From NCBI RefSeq assembly GCF_000004075.3, contig NC_026656.2, positions 23,942,607 through 24,006,606 of the forward strand: a stretch of 64,000 nt of DNA. The letters run 5' to 3'. The notes beneath the pieces were generated by a model, which searched no databases, had not been told where the DNA came from, and worked only from the letters and a program-made list of their open reading frames with translations. Position 1 is the first letter of the stretch, and each line of letters opens with the position of its first letter. A program made the translations under genes and the position numbers. The stretch is from Cucumis sativus (taxonomy: Eukaryota > Streptophyta > Magnoliopsida > Cucurbitales > Cucurbitaceae). Positions 1-12,780 of this stretch are shown here, piece after piece.

Positions 1-1682
1 ATGCACTTTAAAAAAAAGCAGTCATGTGATGAAGGAATGAATACCTAGTGTGATGGTTGAGAACACCCACACCCGATGAAGGATTGAGAAACAAATATCA
101 ACCAGGCCGATGAAGGAAAAAATCACCCTGGGGGCTGGAGACACATATCAAGCAGCCATGGCCGATGAGTTTCTCCAATGTTGGCTAAACTGTCTCGCAG
201 TTAAGAAGAGGTTAACGGAAGTGTTTTTGTGGTTTTAATAATTGGTTTTATTTTATTAAATTTGATTTAGTTTAAAAACAAAAACTCACTGACAAGTTTT
301 TAAGTCCAATCAGCAGCCATGTGGACAATTTTTAAGTCAAGTGTGTGATTGTACTAGTGTTGAGGGACCTAATAAAATTATTCTTTCAAAACGTAGGGAC
401 TAAAAAAGTTTATTTTTAAAACTCAAGGACCAAATGCATCTAAGGATGAAAACTCGAGGTCTAATAAGGTATTTTTTCCAAAATATTATTATGTTACCTT
501 GCCAAAAGGAAAAACATAATTTTTTATTTTTTCACATTTAATTCAATTAAACATCAAACAAGAATATATGCCATCCATTAAACATAAAAAATAAAATCAT
601 CAAACCTAGATAGGAAGGTCTTCCTGTAATCTCATTGAGAACGAGATGAAAATTGGGATCAGAGGATCGAAACCCACGGCAAAGAGGGAGACAAAAACTC
701 ACGGCTAAAACACAAATCTAGCAAAAATCCACAAATTTGATGAAAACGAACCGTGAAAACACAATTAACGCAAAGAGGAAGAGGAAAGCTCAAATCCAGT
801 GAAGAGGAAGACGTCGTGTAGAGGAAGATTATGTGAGGCGAAGAGGAAGACAATAAAAGGAAGATGAAGATGATGGTTATTTGGAAAAAACGATGAAGAT
901 AAGAGGAAGAAAAAGGAAACCATATGGAGAGTGGTTATTTGGTAAAGAAGATGGAAATTAGAGGAAGAAAAAGAAAAAGAAATTTACGAGAGGAAAACAG
1001 AAAAAGAAAAAGTATTGAAACACATGAAAAGGAAACCAATAAAAGAATTGAGAAAAAGAAAAAGAAAATAAATAAAAACGAATGGAGAAAAAGGAAAAAG
1101 AAACCAATAGAAATAATTGAGAAACAATTTTTTTCTAATAATAAAATGATAAACGTTTCTATTTTTTTAGAACGAGAAACAGATAACGTTACCAAACACT
1201 TTCGTTTCTTAAAAAATGAAAACATAAACAAAAAACAGGAAACGAAAATGTTACCAAACGGAACCTTAATTATTATCCTAAAAAGTGTCATGGAACGCAA
1301 TTAGCAACACAAGTAACTCTGAATTTTCTATTGAACGTATATCATAGTTTTAGAGAGAAGCGTTCAAATATTATTCTTCTTATCTTTCCAACACTTCTCG
1401 ATAAACCTTTTTGTATGATTTGTAAATCTTGTCCAAACGCTTGCGTCTTCTAAAAAAATTATATATCTATTTAAACTTTATTTTTGAGCTCCAAATTATG
1501 TTAATTGAAGAGAATTTTATTTGTTCAAATGATACTTCAAAACCTTTTTTTTGAGTTTTGAGTAAGTAGCTCAATCAAAACCCAGCCTTCTCTTGATTTG
1601 TACCAAAAGAAACTCAAATCTTGGTCATTTCTAATTGTGAGTACTAAATATGGATTTATTTAGTTTATTAAATTTTTGGCAG
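1..1682. other. Upstream/intronic sequence without a recognised gene
   Basis: No coding exon is recognised. Positions 360-480 have the wording of a dispersed plant repeat (stretches such as gggactaaaaaagttta). Positions 660-1130 are purine-rich on + (runs of gaggaag and aaagaaaaag), and the open frames there are low-complexity Lys/Arg/Glu or, on the other strand, Ser/Phe/Leu. The missing first exon of the ABCB gene at 1683 is not visible here, so it lies before the window, behind a long intron, or has been lost. Confidence 0.5.
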
Positions 1683-4600
1683 GTGATTCCATTTGTGTGG
1701 TACATGGCCATAGCCACTTTCCCAGCAGGAATACTTGGTAAAATCTCCCTTACTTCCTCAAACTTTTGAATAATATTACTTCACATATGAAACTGTATAG
1801 TATGTATGCTTATATTTCTCTTTTGTAATTAATAGAAATTGGGTGTTGGATGTACACAAGTGAGAGACAGGCAGCTCGTCTACGACTTGCATTCTTGCAA
1901 TCAGTGCTTAGTCAAGAAATTGGTGCTTTTGACACAGATCTCACCACTGCCAAAATAATTACTGGAATCAGTGCCCACATGACCATTATACAAGATGCCA
2001 TTGGAGAGAAGGTAAAGCCAATTATCACGATTCATCTGCTCAATTTTTTTGGATTTAATAACGATTTATATGATATTAGAGAATGCACAAAATAAAAAAG
2101 AAATAGTTTCTCTTTCTTCTTTAATCTCTTCTCTAATATTGCATGGATGCAGTTGGGGCATTTTTTAGCAAGCGTGGCGACTTTCATTAGTGGAGTTGTG
2201 ATTGCTATCATAAGCTGTTGGGAAGTGTCATTGCTCACTCTCTTGGTAGCTCCATTGGTTATGGCAATTGGGGCTGCTTATACTAAGAGGATGACTCTCA
2301 TTTCCTCTATCAAAATTGGTTACCAATCTGAAGCTACTTCCTTGATCCAACAGGCAAACATCCCCTCTCAATTAGTATATATGGAAAAATAGTAAAAACT
2401 TTGATATTTCTACTTAGTTTGTTGTCTTTAAAAAGAGTATTCGGCTCAACAGTCAAAGCTAAGAGAGTAGAGTTGTGAACTCCTCTACTTACTTGGCCCA
2501 AAGAGCTTGTGAGTCCTACTGTCTTTGTGCTGCTTGTCTCTCCCTTAACTCTAGAATTTCACTCATTGTCCCAAAACACTAATTGATTTGATTTTATAAC
2601 ATGAGGTAACATATGAAAAGCTGCAATAAAAATAATAAATCATACAAATGCATCAAGCCCGTCTTTTCAGGCAATATATCAATTTCCATACGTGATATTA
2701 TTAGTACTTCAGAAGTATAAATAATACAACTTCAAATTCAGAATATGAAGACATACCTATAGTTTAGAAACTATGTAGGGACAGCCAACACTTATCATAG
2801 TCAATCGGAAGAACCTGTTTGCAAACTTGTTTTTTGATATGTATAGAACAAAAATGTTAACTAATATGTATGGGACAGTCAATATCTCAAATCAGAGCAG
2901 TGTATGCATTTGTGGGAGAGAGAAGCAGCATAAAGGCATTTGCAGAACAATGCGAGAAAATGATTGTGATGAGCAAGCAAGAAGCATTGGTTAAGGGAGT
3001 GGGCATAGGAATGTTTCAAACCGTGACTTTCTGTTGTTGGAGTCTCATTGTATGGATTGGAGCCGTTGTTGTAACTGCAGGAAGAGCCAATGGAGGGGAC
3101 ATCATAGCTGCTGTTATGAGCATTCTCTTTGGAGCAATGTAAGTAAAAAACTATATCAGCATATCAAAATGTGTAATCCAAAATGAGCCAAAGATGTAGA
3201 ATGTTAAAATGAGAACAATCTTACTTGAACATGATCCATTATATCGGTTGTAGAATCGTTTCCTTGAGTTCTAAAAATGTTAAAATGAGGAATACTCTCC
3301 TTTTTCTTTTTTGGTGAGTTGCAGCTCACTGACTTACGCTGCACCAGACATGCAAATATTCAACCAGGCAAAGGCTGCAGGGAAGGAAGTTTTCCAAGTG
3401 ATTCAAAGGAAGCCCTCGTCAATCGATGGTTCAAAAGAGAAGACGTTGGAGGATATTGAAGGCCACATTAACATTCAAAAAGTCCACTTTGCTTACCCGT
3501 CTCGTCCTCATAAACTCATCCTTCAAGACTTCACTTTGTCCATTCCTGCAGGGCAGTCTAATGCCTTAGTTGGTAGCAGCGGGTGTGGAAAAAGTACAGT
3601 CATCTCCCTTATCACTAGATTCTATGACCCTCTTCAGGGTATGCCACCACCAGCCCTTTTCCTTTTCATCCCCTTTCTCTTATTGTTCATAGTCATGTCA
3701 ATCTTAAAACAATTTTTCTTCAGGAGATATTTTCATAGATCATCAGAACATCAAGGATCTGAACCTGAAATTCGTCAGGGAAAACATTGGAATAGTTTCC
3801 CAGGAACCTGCACTCTTTGCTGGAACCATCAAGGATAATATCAAAATGGGTAAACGAGATGCAAATGATCAACAAATAGAAAATGCAGCAGTAATGGCAA
3901 ATGCACACTCTTTTATATCTAACCTTCCAAACCAGTACTTAACAGAGGTAAAGCTAGAAGAGCCAAAAAAAATTTCCTTACCTGACAATGTCATTTCCTG
4001 CCAGAATTCAAAATTTCACCTGATTTTAATAATTCAAGGTGACTAAGGATTCTACCATAAAAGAATGAAACACGTATTTATCTTAAGTTTGCACAAGAAA
4101 CAAAACAAAACAAAACAAAATCATTATCAACATGTTAGTGATGTCTAATTTAAAAAAATAAAAAATACGGGGGTGAAAATTTCAGGTTGGAGAAGGGGGA
4201 ACTCAATTGTCAGGAGGTCAAAAGCAAAGAATAGCAATAGCAAGAGCCATTCTCAAGAATCCACGAATTCTCTTACTGGATGAAGCCACAAGTGCTTTAG
4301 ATTCAGAATCTGAGAGGCTGGTTCAAGACGCTCTTGAAAAGGCTATAGTTGGGAGGACAGTCATCCTAATTGCCCACAGAATGTCAACTATTATTGGTGC
4401 AGATGTGATTGCCATAATAGAAAATGGAAGAGTTTTAGAAACAGGAACACACCAAAGCTTGCTAGAAAAAAGTATATTCTACGGCAACTTATTCAGCATG
4501 CATAATATCAGACCAATTAAAGATTCAAGGTTTGTTCTTCATACTAAATAAACTGCATTTTTTTCAAAAGAAAACATGACTAACTGGTTTGAATTGTTTG

Positions 4601-6623
4601 TTGATGGACAGCAATTCAAACTCATTGTCAGAACAAGGAAGTGCCCATCAACAATCTTCATCTTGCGACCTTGATAAGGACGAGAAACTTGAACCCAAAA
4701 ATTCTAAAATAGATTCTTTGAGAGCAGAAGAGAAAGAGGGATCAAAAGAAATATTCTTCAGAATTTGGTTTGGCTTGAGTAATATAGAGATAATGAAGAC
4801 TATCTTTGGATCTTTTGCAGCAGCTGTGTCTGGCATCTCTAAACCCATCTTTGGATTTTTTATCATAACAATAGGGGTAGCCTACTATCACACAAATGCA
4901 AAGCACAGAGTTGGATTATACTCCCTCATCTTCTCTATGGTGGGATTACTATCATTTTTCATGCACACCATACAACATTATTTCTTCGGAATAGTGGGAG
5001 AAAAATCAATGAAAAACCTCAGAGAAGCTCTCTATTCAGGTATAATTTAAGAACACTTTTCTGTGTTTATATAAAAATTTTAAGAGCATGCTATGGAGTC
5101 AAAAGTAGCTTCTAACGTTAACTAGACTAATTCAGTTCTTCCAATGGATTATTTCAGCTGTACTACGCAATGAAGTAGCATGGTTTGACAGATCTGAAAA
5201 CAATGTTGGTTCACTTACATCACAAATAATGAACACCACCTCCATGATAAAAACCATAATAGCTGATCGGATGTCTGTCATTGTACAGTGCATCTCCTCC
5301 ATTCTAATTGCCACCACCGTCAGCTTGATTGTGAATTGGAGAATGGCTCTCGTTGCTTGGGCTGTTATGCCTTTCCACTTCATTGGTGGCCTAATACAAG
5401 CCAAGTCTGCCAAAGGATTTTCAAGAGATTCTGCTGTTGCTCATCACGAACTAGTTTCACTAGTCTCCGATTCAGCAACCAACATAAGAACTATTGCATC
5501 TTTTTGCCAAGAAGAAGAAATAATGAAGAGAGCGAGAATGTCATTAGAAGAACCAAAGAGAAAAAGTAAGAGAGAGAGTATCAAGTATGGAATCATTAAT
5601 GGTATCGCACTTTGCTTATGGAACATTGCCCATGCAATTGCTTTGTGGTACACAACAATTTTGGTTCACAAAAGACAAGCATCCTTCGAAGATGGCATAA
5701 GATCATACCAGATTTTCTCTCTCACAGTACCCTCAATCACTGAACTGTGGACATTAATTCCAACTGTCATCTCAGCCATTGGCGTACTAACTCCAGCATT
5801 CCACACACTTGACCGGAAAACTCTTATTGAGTCAGAAATTCCAAGAGGTCAAAAAATAGAGAAATTTGAAGGAAGAATTGAGTTTCAAAGAGTAAAGTTT
5901 AACTATCCAACAAGACCAGAAGTCATTGTCCTTACCAACTTTAGCTTAGAAATCAAAGCAGGATCAAGGGTGGCTCTTATTGGACCAAGTGGAGCAGGCA
6001 AGTCTTCCGTTTTGGCACTTCTGCTCAGGTTCTATGATCCTGAAGAAGGTAATATCCTTATTGATGGGAAGGATATAAAAGAATACAATCTGAGAATACT
6101 GAGGACACATATAGGGTTTGTGCGACAAGAGCCTGTTCTATTTAGCTCCTCGATCAGATATAATATTTGCTATGGGATCGAGCACGTTTCTGAAACTGAA
6201 CTTTTAAAGGTTTCAAGAGATGCTAAAGTACATGAATTTGTCAGTAATTTACCTGATGGATACGATACACTTGTTGGAGAAAGAGGTTGCCAACTGTCTG
6301 GAGGACAAAAGCAAAGAATAGCCATTGCTAGAACTCTTCTGAAAAAGCCAACAATTTTGCTCCTAGATGAACCAACGAGTGCATTAGATGTTGAATCGGA
6401 AAGAACTTTAGTTAGTGCTTTAGAGTCAATAAATGGGAATAATGGCTTCAGAACTACCCAGATTACAGTTGCCCATCGGCTCTCTACAGTGACAAACTCA
6501 GATGTTATTGTAGTCATGGATAGAGGTGAAATTGTGGAGATAGGTTCACATAGCACCCTATTGACAGCTCCTGATGGAGTGTACTCAAAACTCTTCAGGA
6601 TACAGAGTCTTGCTGATGTTTAA
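1683..6623 (+). CDS. Full-size ABC transporter, subfamily B (MDR/P-glycoprotein type), 5'-incomplete
   Basis: Exons I place by frame continuity and splice sites: 1683-1737, 1836-2011, 2153-2353, 2879-3138, 3325-3638, 3724-3947, 4186-4529, 4612-5039, 5158-6623. Joined they keep one frame for 1155 codons to TAA. Plant ABCB proteins run near 1250 aa, so about 100 residues including the first membrane helix are absent. The order is TMD1-NBD1-linker-TMD2-NBD2. NBD1 has Walker [10 protein letters not shown] (about residue 315), signature LSGGQKQR (about 418) and Walker [16 protein letters not shown]2 has Walker [10 protein letters not shown] (about 943), signature LSGGQKQR (about 1047), Walker [13 protein letters not shown] and the H-loop VAHRLST. 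An acidic/Ser-rich linker (about 527-575) joins the halves. All catalytic motifs are intact. The family exports auxin, alkaloids or other small molecules across the plasma membrane; the substrate here cannot be inferred. The intron after 2353 has a GC donor. It converges on the ZUP1-type gene, 205 bp away. Confidence 0.88.
2354..2878 (+). other. ABCB intron with non-canonical GC donor
   Basis: The exon ends in codons for LIQQ at 2353 and the next exon resumes [14 protein letters not shown] at 2879, as expected for TMD1 of ABCB proteins. The donor dinucleotide at 2354-2355 is GC (CAG|GCAAAC) and the acceptor is AG at 2877-2878. GC-AG introns are a known minor class, usually with AG|GCAAGT, so this site is weaker than usual. 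Reading through adds 13 codons and then a stop at 2390-2392. Confidence 0.6.
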
Positions 6624-6828
6624 TATTTTAAATCATTGCAGGTAGAATATATGTCTAATATGCTTATATAGAATAGAAGACAACTATAATAACTAATTTG
6701 TTGAAGAACTTGATTTCTATTATCAGGTGAATGATTTGATTGTGAATTCTTACAAATGAAAGATTTTGTAGTTTAAATACACCTCAATGACTTGTGCCTT
6801 AGGGAACAAAAAGCTACAATACGTTCAC

Positions 6829-9723
6829 TTAAATCTCCAGAAAGATGCTATCGATTGTCTTGAGTAATTCCACATCAACCCCAGCAGCAATTCCAGAATC
6901 AATATAACACAGCTGGAAAAAGATATATTAAGTAAACAGTCTCTATTCAATAACCAGAAATTTTAACTTATAAGTTTATAGTAAAGAGAAACCTGGTATT
7001 GTGGCTTATTTAGCGTATGAATTCCTCTTTTTATTAGTTGCTGCCATCCAATATTTTCTCTGAGGGCCCTTTCAAGGCCTCTAGTATTCTGCATATTACG
7101 CATAAGATCATAAGAATGCAACATGTAAAAAAGAAAACAATTTCAACAATAATTAATCAACTTAAATTGCCAACTCCACCTTCTTGGAAGAAGAGTCTTT
7201 TCTTAAATAAATATATTTATGCACAAGAAACCAAAACTTCTATTTACAAAACTAGTTTAAAGAACTTAAAAGTATCCATATAAAACTACGAGAAACAATA
7301 ATAGCATCAAGACGCACATGGCATGCACATGCTAAAACCATCTAGTCAACAAGTATAGTGATATTTAAGCAAATTCCAAGATGAATAAACTGTAACAGCT
7401 CCACTTCCAATATATCACACTAACACAAAATAGCACAAGCGTTTCCACCGTCATGAGATGGTAGGATCTTCCTTGCTGTAATGTAATAGCCACAGAATAC
7501 ACACAAAATACAAGAAAATTCTAACAATGCAAAGATCACTCACATATATACTAACACAAACCAACGGCTACTAAGGGTTGGGAAGGAAGCACAGACACAT
7601 TGAGAAAAATGTATGCCAATTAAATATAGCAATTACACAATTAAGAGTATTTTGAAGATAGCGGAACTTTATGATGATTAACGAATTGATAATATTGAAG
7701 CAACAAAAGAATATTCTTCTTTTTCTCAGTTCAAAATTGGGTAACAGAAAAACATAACAGCTGAAAATATAAGGCTGACAACTAAAATTGCAGGGGAAGA
7801 AAACTACATGAGCTGGGTCCAAAATCAGGAGATTATATTGCTGCATTCCGTTACACTTCTGTTTAACTTGAATCCCCACAATAGTCCTAGAATGTCCATC
7901 ATGCTGAAAGAACAATGGCCTGCTTGAAAAGATCTTATGAAGTTAATGATAATGATGGCACATTCTTTCTTGTATCAAAGATTAAAAACTTTGACGATAA
8001 AAGCAATGGGACCATTTGAAAATTGAAACCGGTTGTGATACCTTCCACATTATAACTTTTTTAACACGAAAAGACATACAAAGTGCCATATGTCATTAAT
8101 ATCCAAAGAATGAAAGGGATGGTACAAACGAATCCACCAAAAGAAATCAAAGAAGATTAGAAAGAAAAATTCTCCAATGGGTTAAAATAGAATAACTACA
8201 AAATTACTTAGAAACAAGACCCCAACCAAAAGCATTGAGATGATGATGTCCTAACTCCTAAGAGACCGCCCAAGATTTCTCTAAAGCAAAACAATGTATA
8301 ATTATCCTGATGCCAAACACATAATACATCTAAAAATTGATGTTAGAATAAACAGAGAAAAAAAATAGATTAAATGTCAATTAAAGACGTACGTTTTTTC
8401 ACTAATATTTACGCGTTGGTGATCATACGTGCATATCCTTCCATCAGAGAAGTAATTCCAAACCCAATCAACTAGAACTTGATGACCCTTGGCTTTTTTA
8501 GGGGACTTATTTTTCGTGACATTTTGAGAGATTTTAAAATATACGGAATTTTCATGCCCACTAGAACCAGTTTGTGGATCACTATCATTTGTACGGACAA
8601 GATACCTATCCATGGGCCCACAAACCTTAATTGTCTTTCTCTTATTTGCATCAATTAGGTTTTCCATTTGTGCCCCACTACTTGAACCAGGGACTGAGAG
8701 ATAAAGTTCCTCACACTCTTTAGGACCAAAATCAATTATCCTTGCCTGAAGCCCAAAGGAACGCAAAAGAGCAGCACATTCAGTGGTTCCAATCCAATTT
8801 TTTTTGCCATAAATTTTGTAGTTAAAATGTTCTGCCCCATGTACATCAAATCCTCTTTCCCAAGCAACCTCAAGCCATCTCTGAAGTGATGGAATATCTG
8901 GAACAACTCCTGACCCACCAAATAAAATGTTTCTTGTTTCTGGTCTTTGCATTAGCAAATGAGAGCATAGCATTTGAATGTTCCGCCATCCACAGCCCCA
9001 CCCAAAATCCTCAAACTCAATACTCTGATAATGATCAACATACCCTGACAAAATACTAGTCGAGTCATGAGATTCTAATTCTAAGCAATTTTTTAATAAA
9101 GACATCAGACCACCTTCCACCTTATAAAAGGCACCCCTATTCTGTGAACCAATCAAGCATGATACCTTTTCATTAACATTCAACTCCCCCATCACCGAAG
9201 TGCCGCTCTCACAACTTAACTTGTTGCTACTCAAAGATCCCTCACACTTAATCTCTTGTGGCATGTCCCCGTTATCATTATCCTACAAACAAAAGTCATA
9301 TAGGACCAAATTACTAATATTGAAGCCCGTAAGGAATGTATAAAGAAGAATCGACCTAGAATCAAGGCTTTGGGATTGAAAAGATGGAACAACTTGCTTA
9401 CATTGTCATAAGAAGTAGAGGAAAAAGCCATTTGTTGGGCCAACTCAAAGTCCATCGCAAGTTGGCGTTGTTTATTGTCATTCTCTTCATCCTCAAAGTG
9501 ACCATTGGCATGCCTGTAACGGCAATAACATAAAGACCTTCCTCAGTCGTTCGGTAAACCATATCTACAAAAGCTTTGGAGTCAAGACTCTAAATATTTG
9601 GTTTACATAATCAAAGAATAAAGGAATTGATTGGTATTGCAAATGAAGCGGCAAGAAATGGTACCGCTGAAGTTCGTCTGATGGAACAACTTGGTCACAG
9701 AAGGGGCAACTCGATGAACTCAT
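6829..9723 (-). CDS. ZUP1: C2H2 zinc finger/UFM1-specific-protease-like cysteine protease (peptidase C78, ZUFSP/ZUP1 type)
   Basis: Six exons on the minus strand: 9665-9723 (ATG at 9723), 9402-9513, 8393-9282, 7808-7919, 6993-7088, 6829-6912 (TAA at 6831-6829). All introns are GT-AG and the joined frame gives 450 aa. A C2H2 finger is split by intron 1: C6-x2-C9, H21-x3-H25. The stretch DFELAQQMAFSS (about 43-54) resembles a ubiquitin-interacting helix. The C78 core carries the catalytic Cys in GWGCGWRN (C154), His in QHDGHSRT (H363) and Asp in ILDPAH (D388). The C-terminus (QLCYIDSGIA, then IDSIFLEI) matches the family end. In animals ZUP1 is a deubiquitinase for K63-linked ubiquitin chains linked to genome stability, and the plant homologue is named as UFSP/C78. 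The role here is inferred. The triad is complete, so activity is likely. Confidence 0.92.
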
Positions 9724-10279
9724 TGAATCTTAGGAATACAATCTGTGCCGTCTCCAAATTTCAACACTAAACTGAGTGGAAACATTACCAAGATTATGTC
9801 CTACTAAATCTAATAACTAAGATAATTTAGAAAAAAATTTAGCAGCACAACATCATCAGAATACAGACTACAAACCCAAAATCATCTAATAGACATTTCA
9901 TCAACTGATCCAATCACAATGGGTAATATTAAAAAAATACTTTATAACCAAGCTCGAATAACATTACATAATTAACTAACTCGAATACACATGAAGATGG
10001 CATCAAAATAGAGTCAATGAACAGGGTATCCAAAACTAAATTCAACAGGTCAGGTCAAGCAAACATAAACAATTAAAGAAGTACCTAATAACAACTATTC
10101 TTTCTGAAGCCTCCTCTTGAGCATCACCAAGGTCGAACAACTGCAGAATCTGTGGGTGGAAAAGTACGAAGACACAGATTGAGTAAGTGGGTCACACCTA
10201 TAGAGCCATCAAACAATATACAAAGGAAGAAGACAATTTTTCCCTTCTTTTGAAATTTTCTCGATCTTTGTCTAGGTTG
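9724..10279. other. 5' flank of the ZUP1-type gene
   Basis: No coding exon is recognised in this stretch. A less AT-rich tract at about 10100-10160 could be a 5'UTR exon of the minus-strand gene, but nothing confirms it. The stretch ends at the 9-bp target duplication of the Mutator-like element. Confidence 0.35.
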
Positions 10280-10288
10280 AAGCTTGTC

Positions 10289-11025
10289 GGGGAAATTATC
10301 AAAAATATGCCAAAAATAGGATAGAAAAAGAGTTTTAGGATTGATGGTTAAAAAGTTGAGATTTAGGACAAATTTGGGGTGAAATGACGAAAGTACCCTT
10401 ATTTAATTTTACTTCATAGCTTTACTCCGGTGTCGTTCATCTCGCAGGTTTTTAAATTCAAATGTTTAATCTGAAATGAAATGAAATTCAAATGTTAAAA
10501 GTTACATAAATCAATTCATTTCAGATTAACACATTTGAATTTATGAACATGCGAGATGTTTGTGAGATAAAATAATAATAACAATAACTTCCTGATTTAT
10601 ACATCTCTAAAACAACCATAAATCAACTTGAAACAATTAAAAATTATATTTGATTTATACATTTAAGATGCAAATATATATACATATAACACAACCCGAT
10701 TCGAATTAAAAATAAAAATAAAACAAACCACAGTGCGTGAGATATTCGTCGGAGTAGAGGATGAATGACAACGAACTAAAACGAAAAGTTGACAAACTTT
10801 TAAGAGAGGAGAAGAACTGCAAATGAGTTTTTTTTTTTTTTTTTTTACTTTACTTACTCTACATTGAAGAGGGAGAGGTTGGAAGAGAATAACAAATGTG
10901 GAGTAAAATTAAATAAGGGTGTTTTCGTCATTTCACTCCAAATTTGTCCTAAATCTCAACTTTTTTACGATCAATCCTAAAACTCTTTTTCTACCCAATT
11001 TTTGGCCCATTTTTGGCAATTCTCC
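10289..11025. mobile_element. Non-autonomous Mutator-like element (MULE MITE) with 9-bp target site duplication
   Basis: The sequence aagcttgtc occurs immediately outside both ends (10280-10288 and 11026-11034), a 9-bp target duplication typical of Mutator-like elements. Terminal inverted repeats of roughly 120-130 bp (about 10289-10412 and 10895-11025) match in long blocks, e.g. agaaaaagagttttaggatt and its complement, and gttgagatttaggacaaatt. The outer ends are GGGGAAATTATCAAAAAT and, read inward from the right, GGAGAATTGCCAAAAAT. No transposase is present in the 737 bp. A second, shorter hairpin lies inside (about 10438-10558). Confidence 0.85.
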
Positions 11026-11040
11026 AAGCTTGTCTCGTGT

Positions 11041-11105
11041 ATTTTTTTTTTTCATTTTTCATTTTCCATTTTTCATTTTCCATTTTCCATTTTCCATTTT
11101 TCATT
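11041..11105. repeat. Simple repeat (cattttccattttt)n
   Basis: A tract of cattttt/ccattttt units directly beside the right target duplication of the MULE. It makes a low-complexity Phe/His-rich open frame that I do not treat as a gene. Confidence 0.7.
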
Positions 11106-11449
11106 GTTTTGAAATTCCCAATCTTATATACATAATAGTCTACCAATTTAATATAAAGAAAACATTATGTAATAGTATCCACAACAAATGTAAAACTTTG
11201 GGATAAAGTTGATAACATTAAGACCAATTTTGGAATGGTGTTGCTATTTTTCTTCTTTAGAAGTAAAGAAAATCAAAGCAAAACAAATGGATTGTTTTTA
11301 TTGTAAATGTTAATATAAAAATGTCATTTATGTAGATGATCAATAGTGTACTTGGTGGTCATAATCATGTGTCAAGCAAACATGGCTTCTTAGTGGCCAT
11401 GTAATGACACATCTCACTTGCCAAGTTGTGTATATATAGTGACATTTGA

Positions 11450-12780
11450 TGGAGTTGTTATTGAAATTTATGTCCTAAAACTCGTTGAATATTAATATAA
11501 TTCATTGACTGTTATTAATAAAGTGTTGTTATTATAATTTCAATAAATGTTACTGATTATATTATTAATTTTGTCTTAATAGTCCAAATCCAATAAACTA
11601 ATATCCTAAGTTGTTTGATGAGTCTTAAACGATATATAAAGACATATAGTGATCAATGTTTGAGACTAGTTTAAATGGTCTATAGTATAAGGATAAGACT
11701 GAGTACCTTATTCTGGTAACACTATGGATACGACTCACTTTATATTTGATAAAAACGCAAAAATCTAACGCGTTCATGTAGGTGACATGCTAGTGAGGAC
11801 ATCTTATGCAACCGAACCACGAAATAGTTACCACTAGATGTAACTTCTGTTTGCGATGGACTGTTCTTTGATTTGTACGGGTGAGAGTGGCATGCCGATA
11901 TGCTTATCATTTTGGGTACAAGACTAAGTGGGGAGTTGGAAACATAATTACACAGATGAAATTCACTCTTTCCTAACTTTAGAGTAAGTAGATACATGTT
12001 CCCTTAAATGGTGTTTTCGGGACTTGAACAAATGGCCATACCCTTTGTTTCTGTTTATTGGTTGGACCATAAACATGTTGTTCATTAGAGAAGCACTAAT
12101 ATTTAAGAACTAGAGGTAACACAAGGGTAAAACGATAATTTGACATAACACTAGTTAACGAATATTGATTAATATGGTTAATGAGTTTACCCAATTAATC
12201 TCATATCGTTGTAACTTCTGATTCATAGGTCCATCAGGCCTCCTTCCTAGCTCGTATAGGGTAATGAGATTTATTTATATTGATTGTAATTTGAAAGGTT
12301 CAAACTTATTTTAGGAATTAGTATAATGTATGGTGATACATTATAATAATACAAACTTTATTATATAAATTTAATTTTGGATATGATTCAAAATTAATTA
12401 GAAGTATTGATTACAAGACATTTATTAGGACAATTAATTGGAATAAAAATTACAAGAATTAATAGCAAGATATTTATTGCAAGAGTTAATTACAACACAA
12501 TTTTTAATCTACTAGAAATATTTATCCGCCCACAACTAGGCTACATATTGTCATCTAAAGAATTTCATATTCTTCTAGTCTAGACAATCCTCGAGAGAAT
12601 TACTACTCTGTTCTAGAAGAATTGATCAAATTAAATTATTTTTATATATTTTCTTCACAGATTATTCTAGAAGTATGCAATTTAGTTTCGCACCTCTCAT
12701 CCACTTAATTATAAATTCGTTGATTAATCATTTAAGGATCTATTTCTGCGACTTGCAACACAAGTAGACTAAGTTATGCA
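11450..12780. mobile_element. LTR-like retroelement remnant
   Basis: No coding content. The segment about 11985-12300 (e.g. cccttaaatggtgttttcgg, then ttggaccataaacatg and ttcattagagaagca) recurs with changes at about 38550-38950. Its last part (aattaatctcatatcatttg type, then gttcattagatcccctcc) recurs at about 43890-43975 and 57820-57860. This marks a family of dispersed repeats, most likely LTR-derived. No matching LTR pair, primer site or pol domain is seen, so the element is a fragment. Class assignment is tentative. Confidence 0.5.

Noticed and set aside
924..1304. 126-codon open frame on + (and 121 on -)
   Set aside because: It is a purine-rich low-complexity tract; both strands stay open because stop codons are rare in such composition, and the product is a Lys/Arg/Glu string without a domain.
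5132..5653. Minus-strand and alternative-frame open frames within the ABCB gene
   Set aside because: They are shadows of the real + frame, which carries all ABC motifs.
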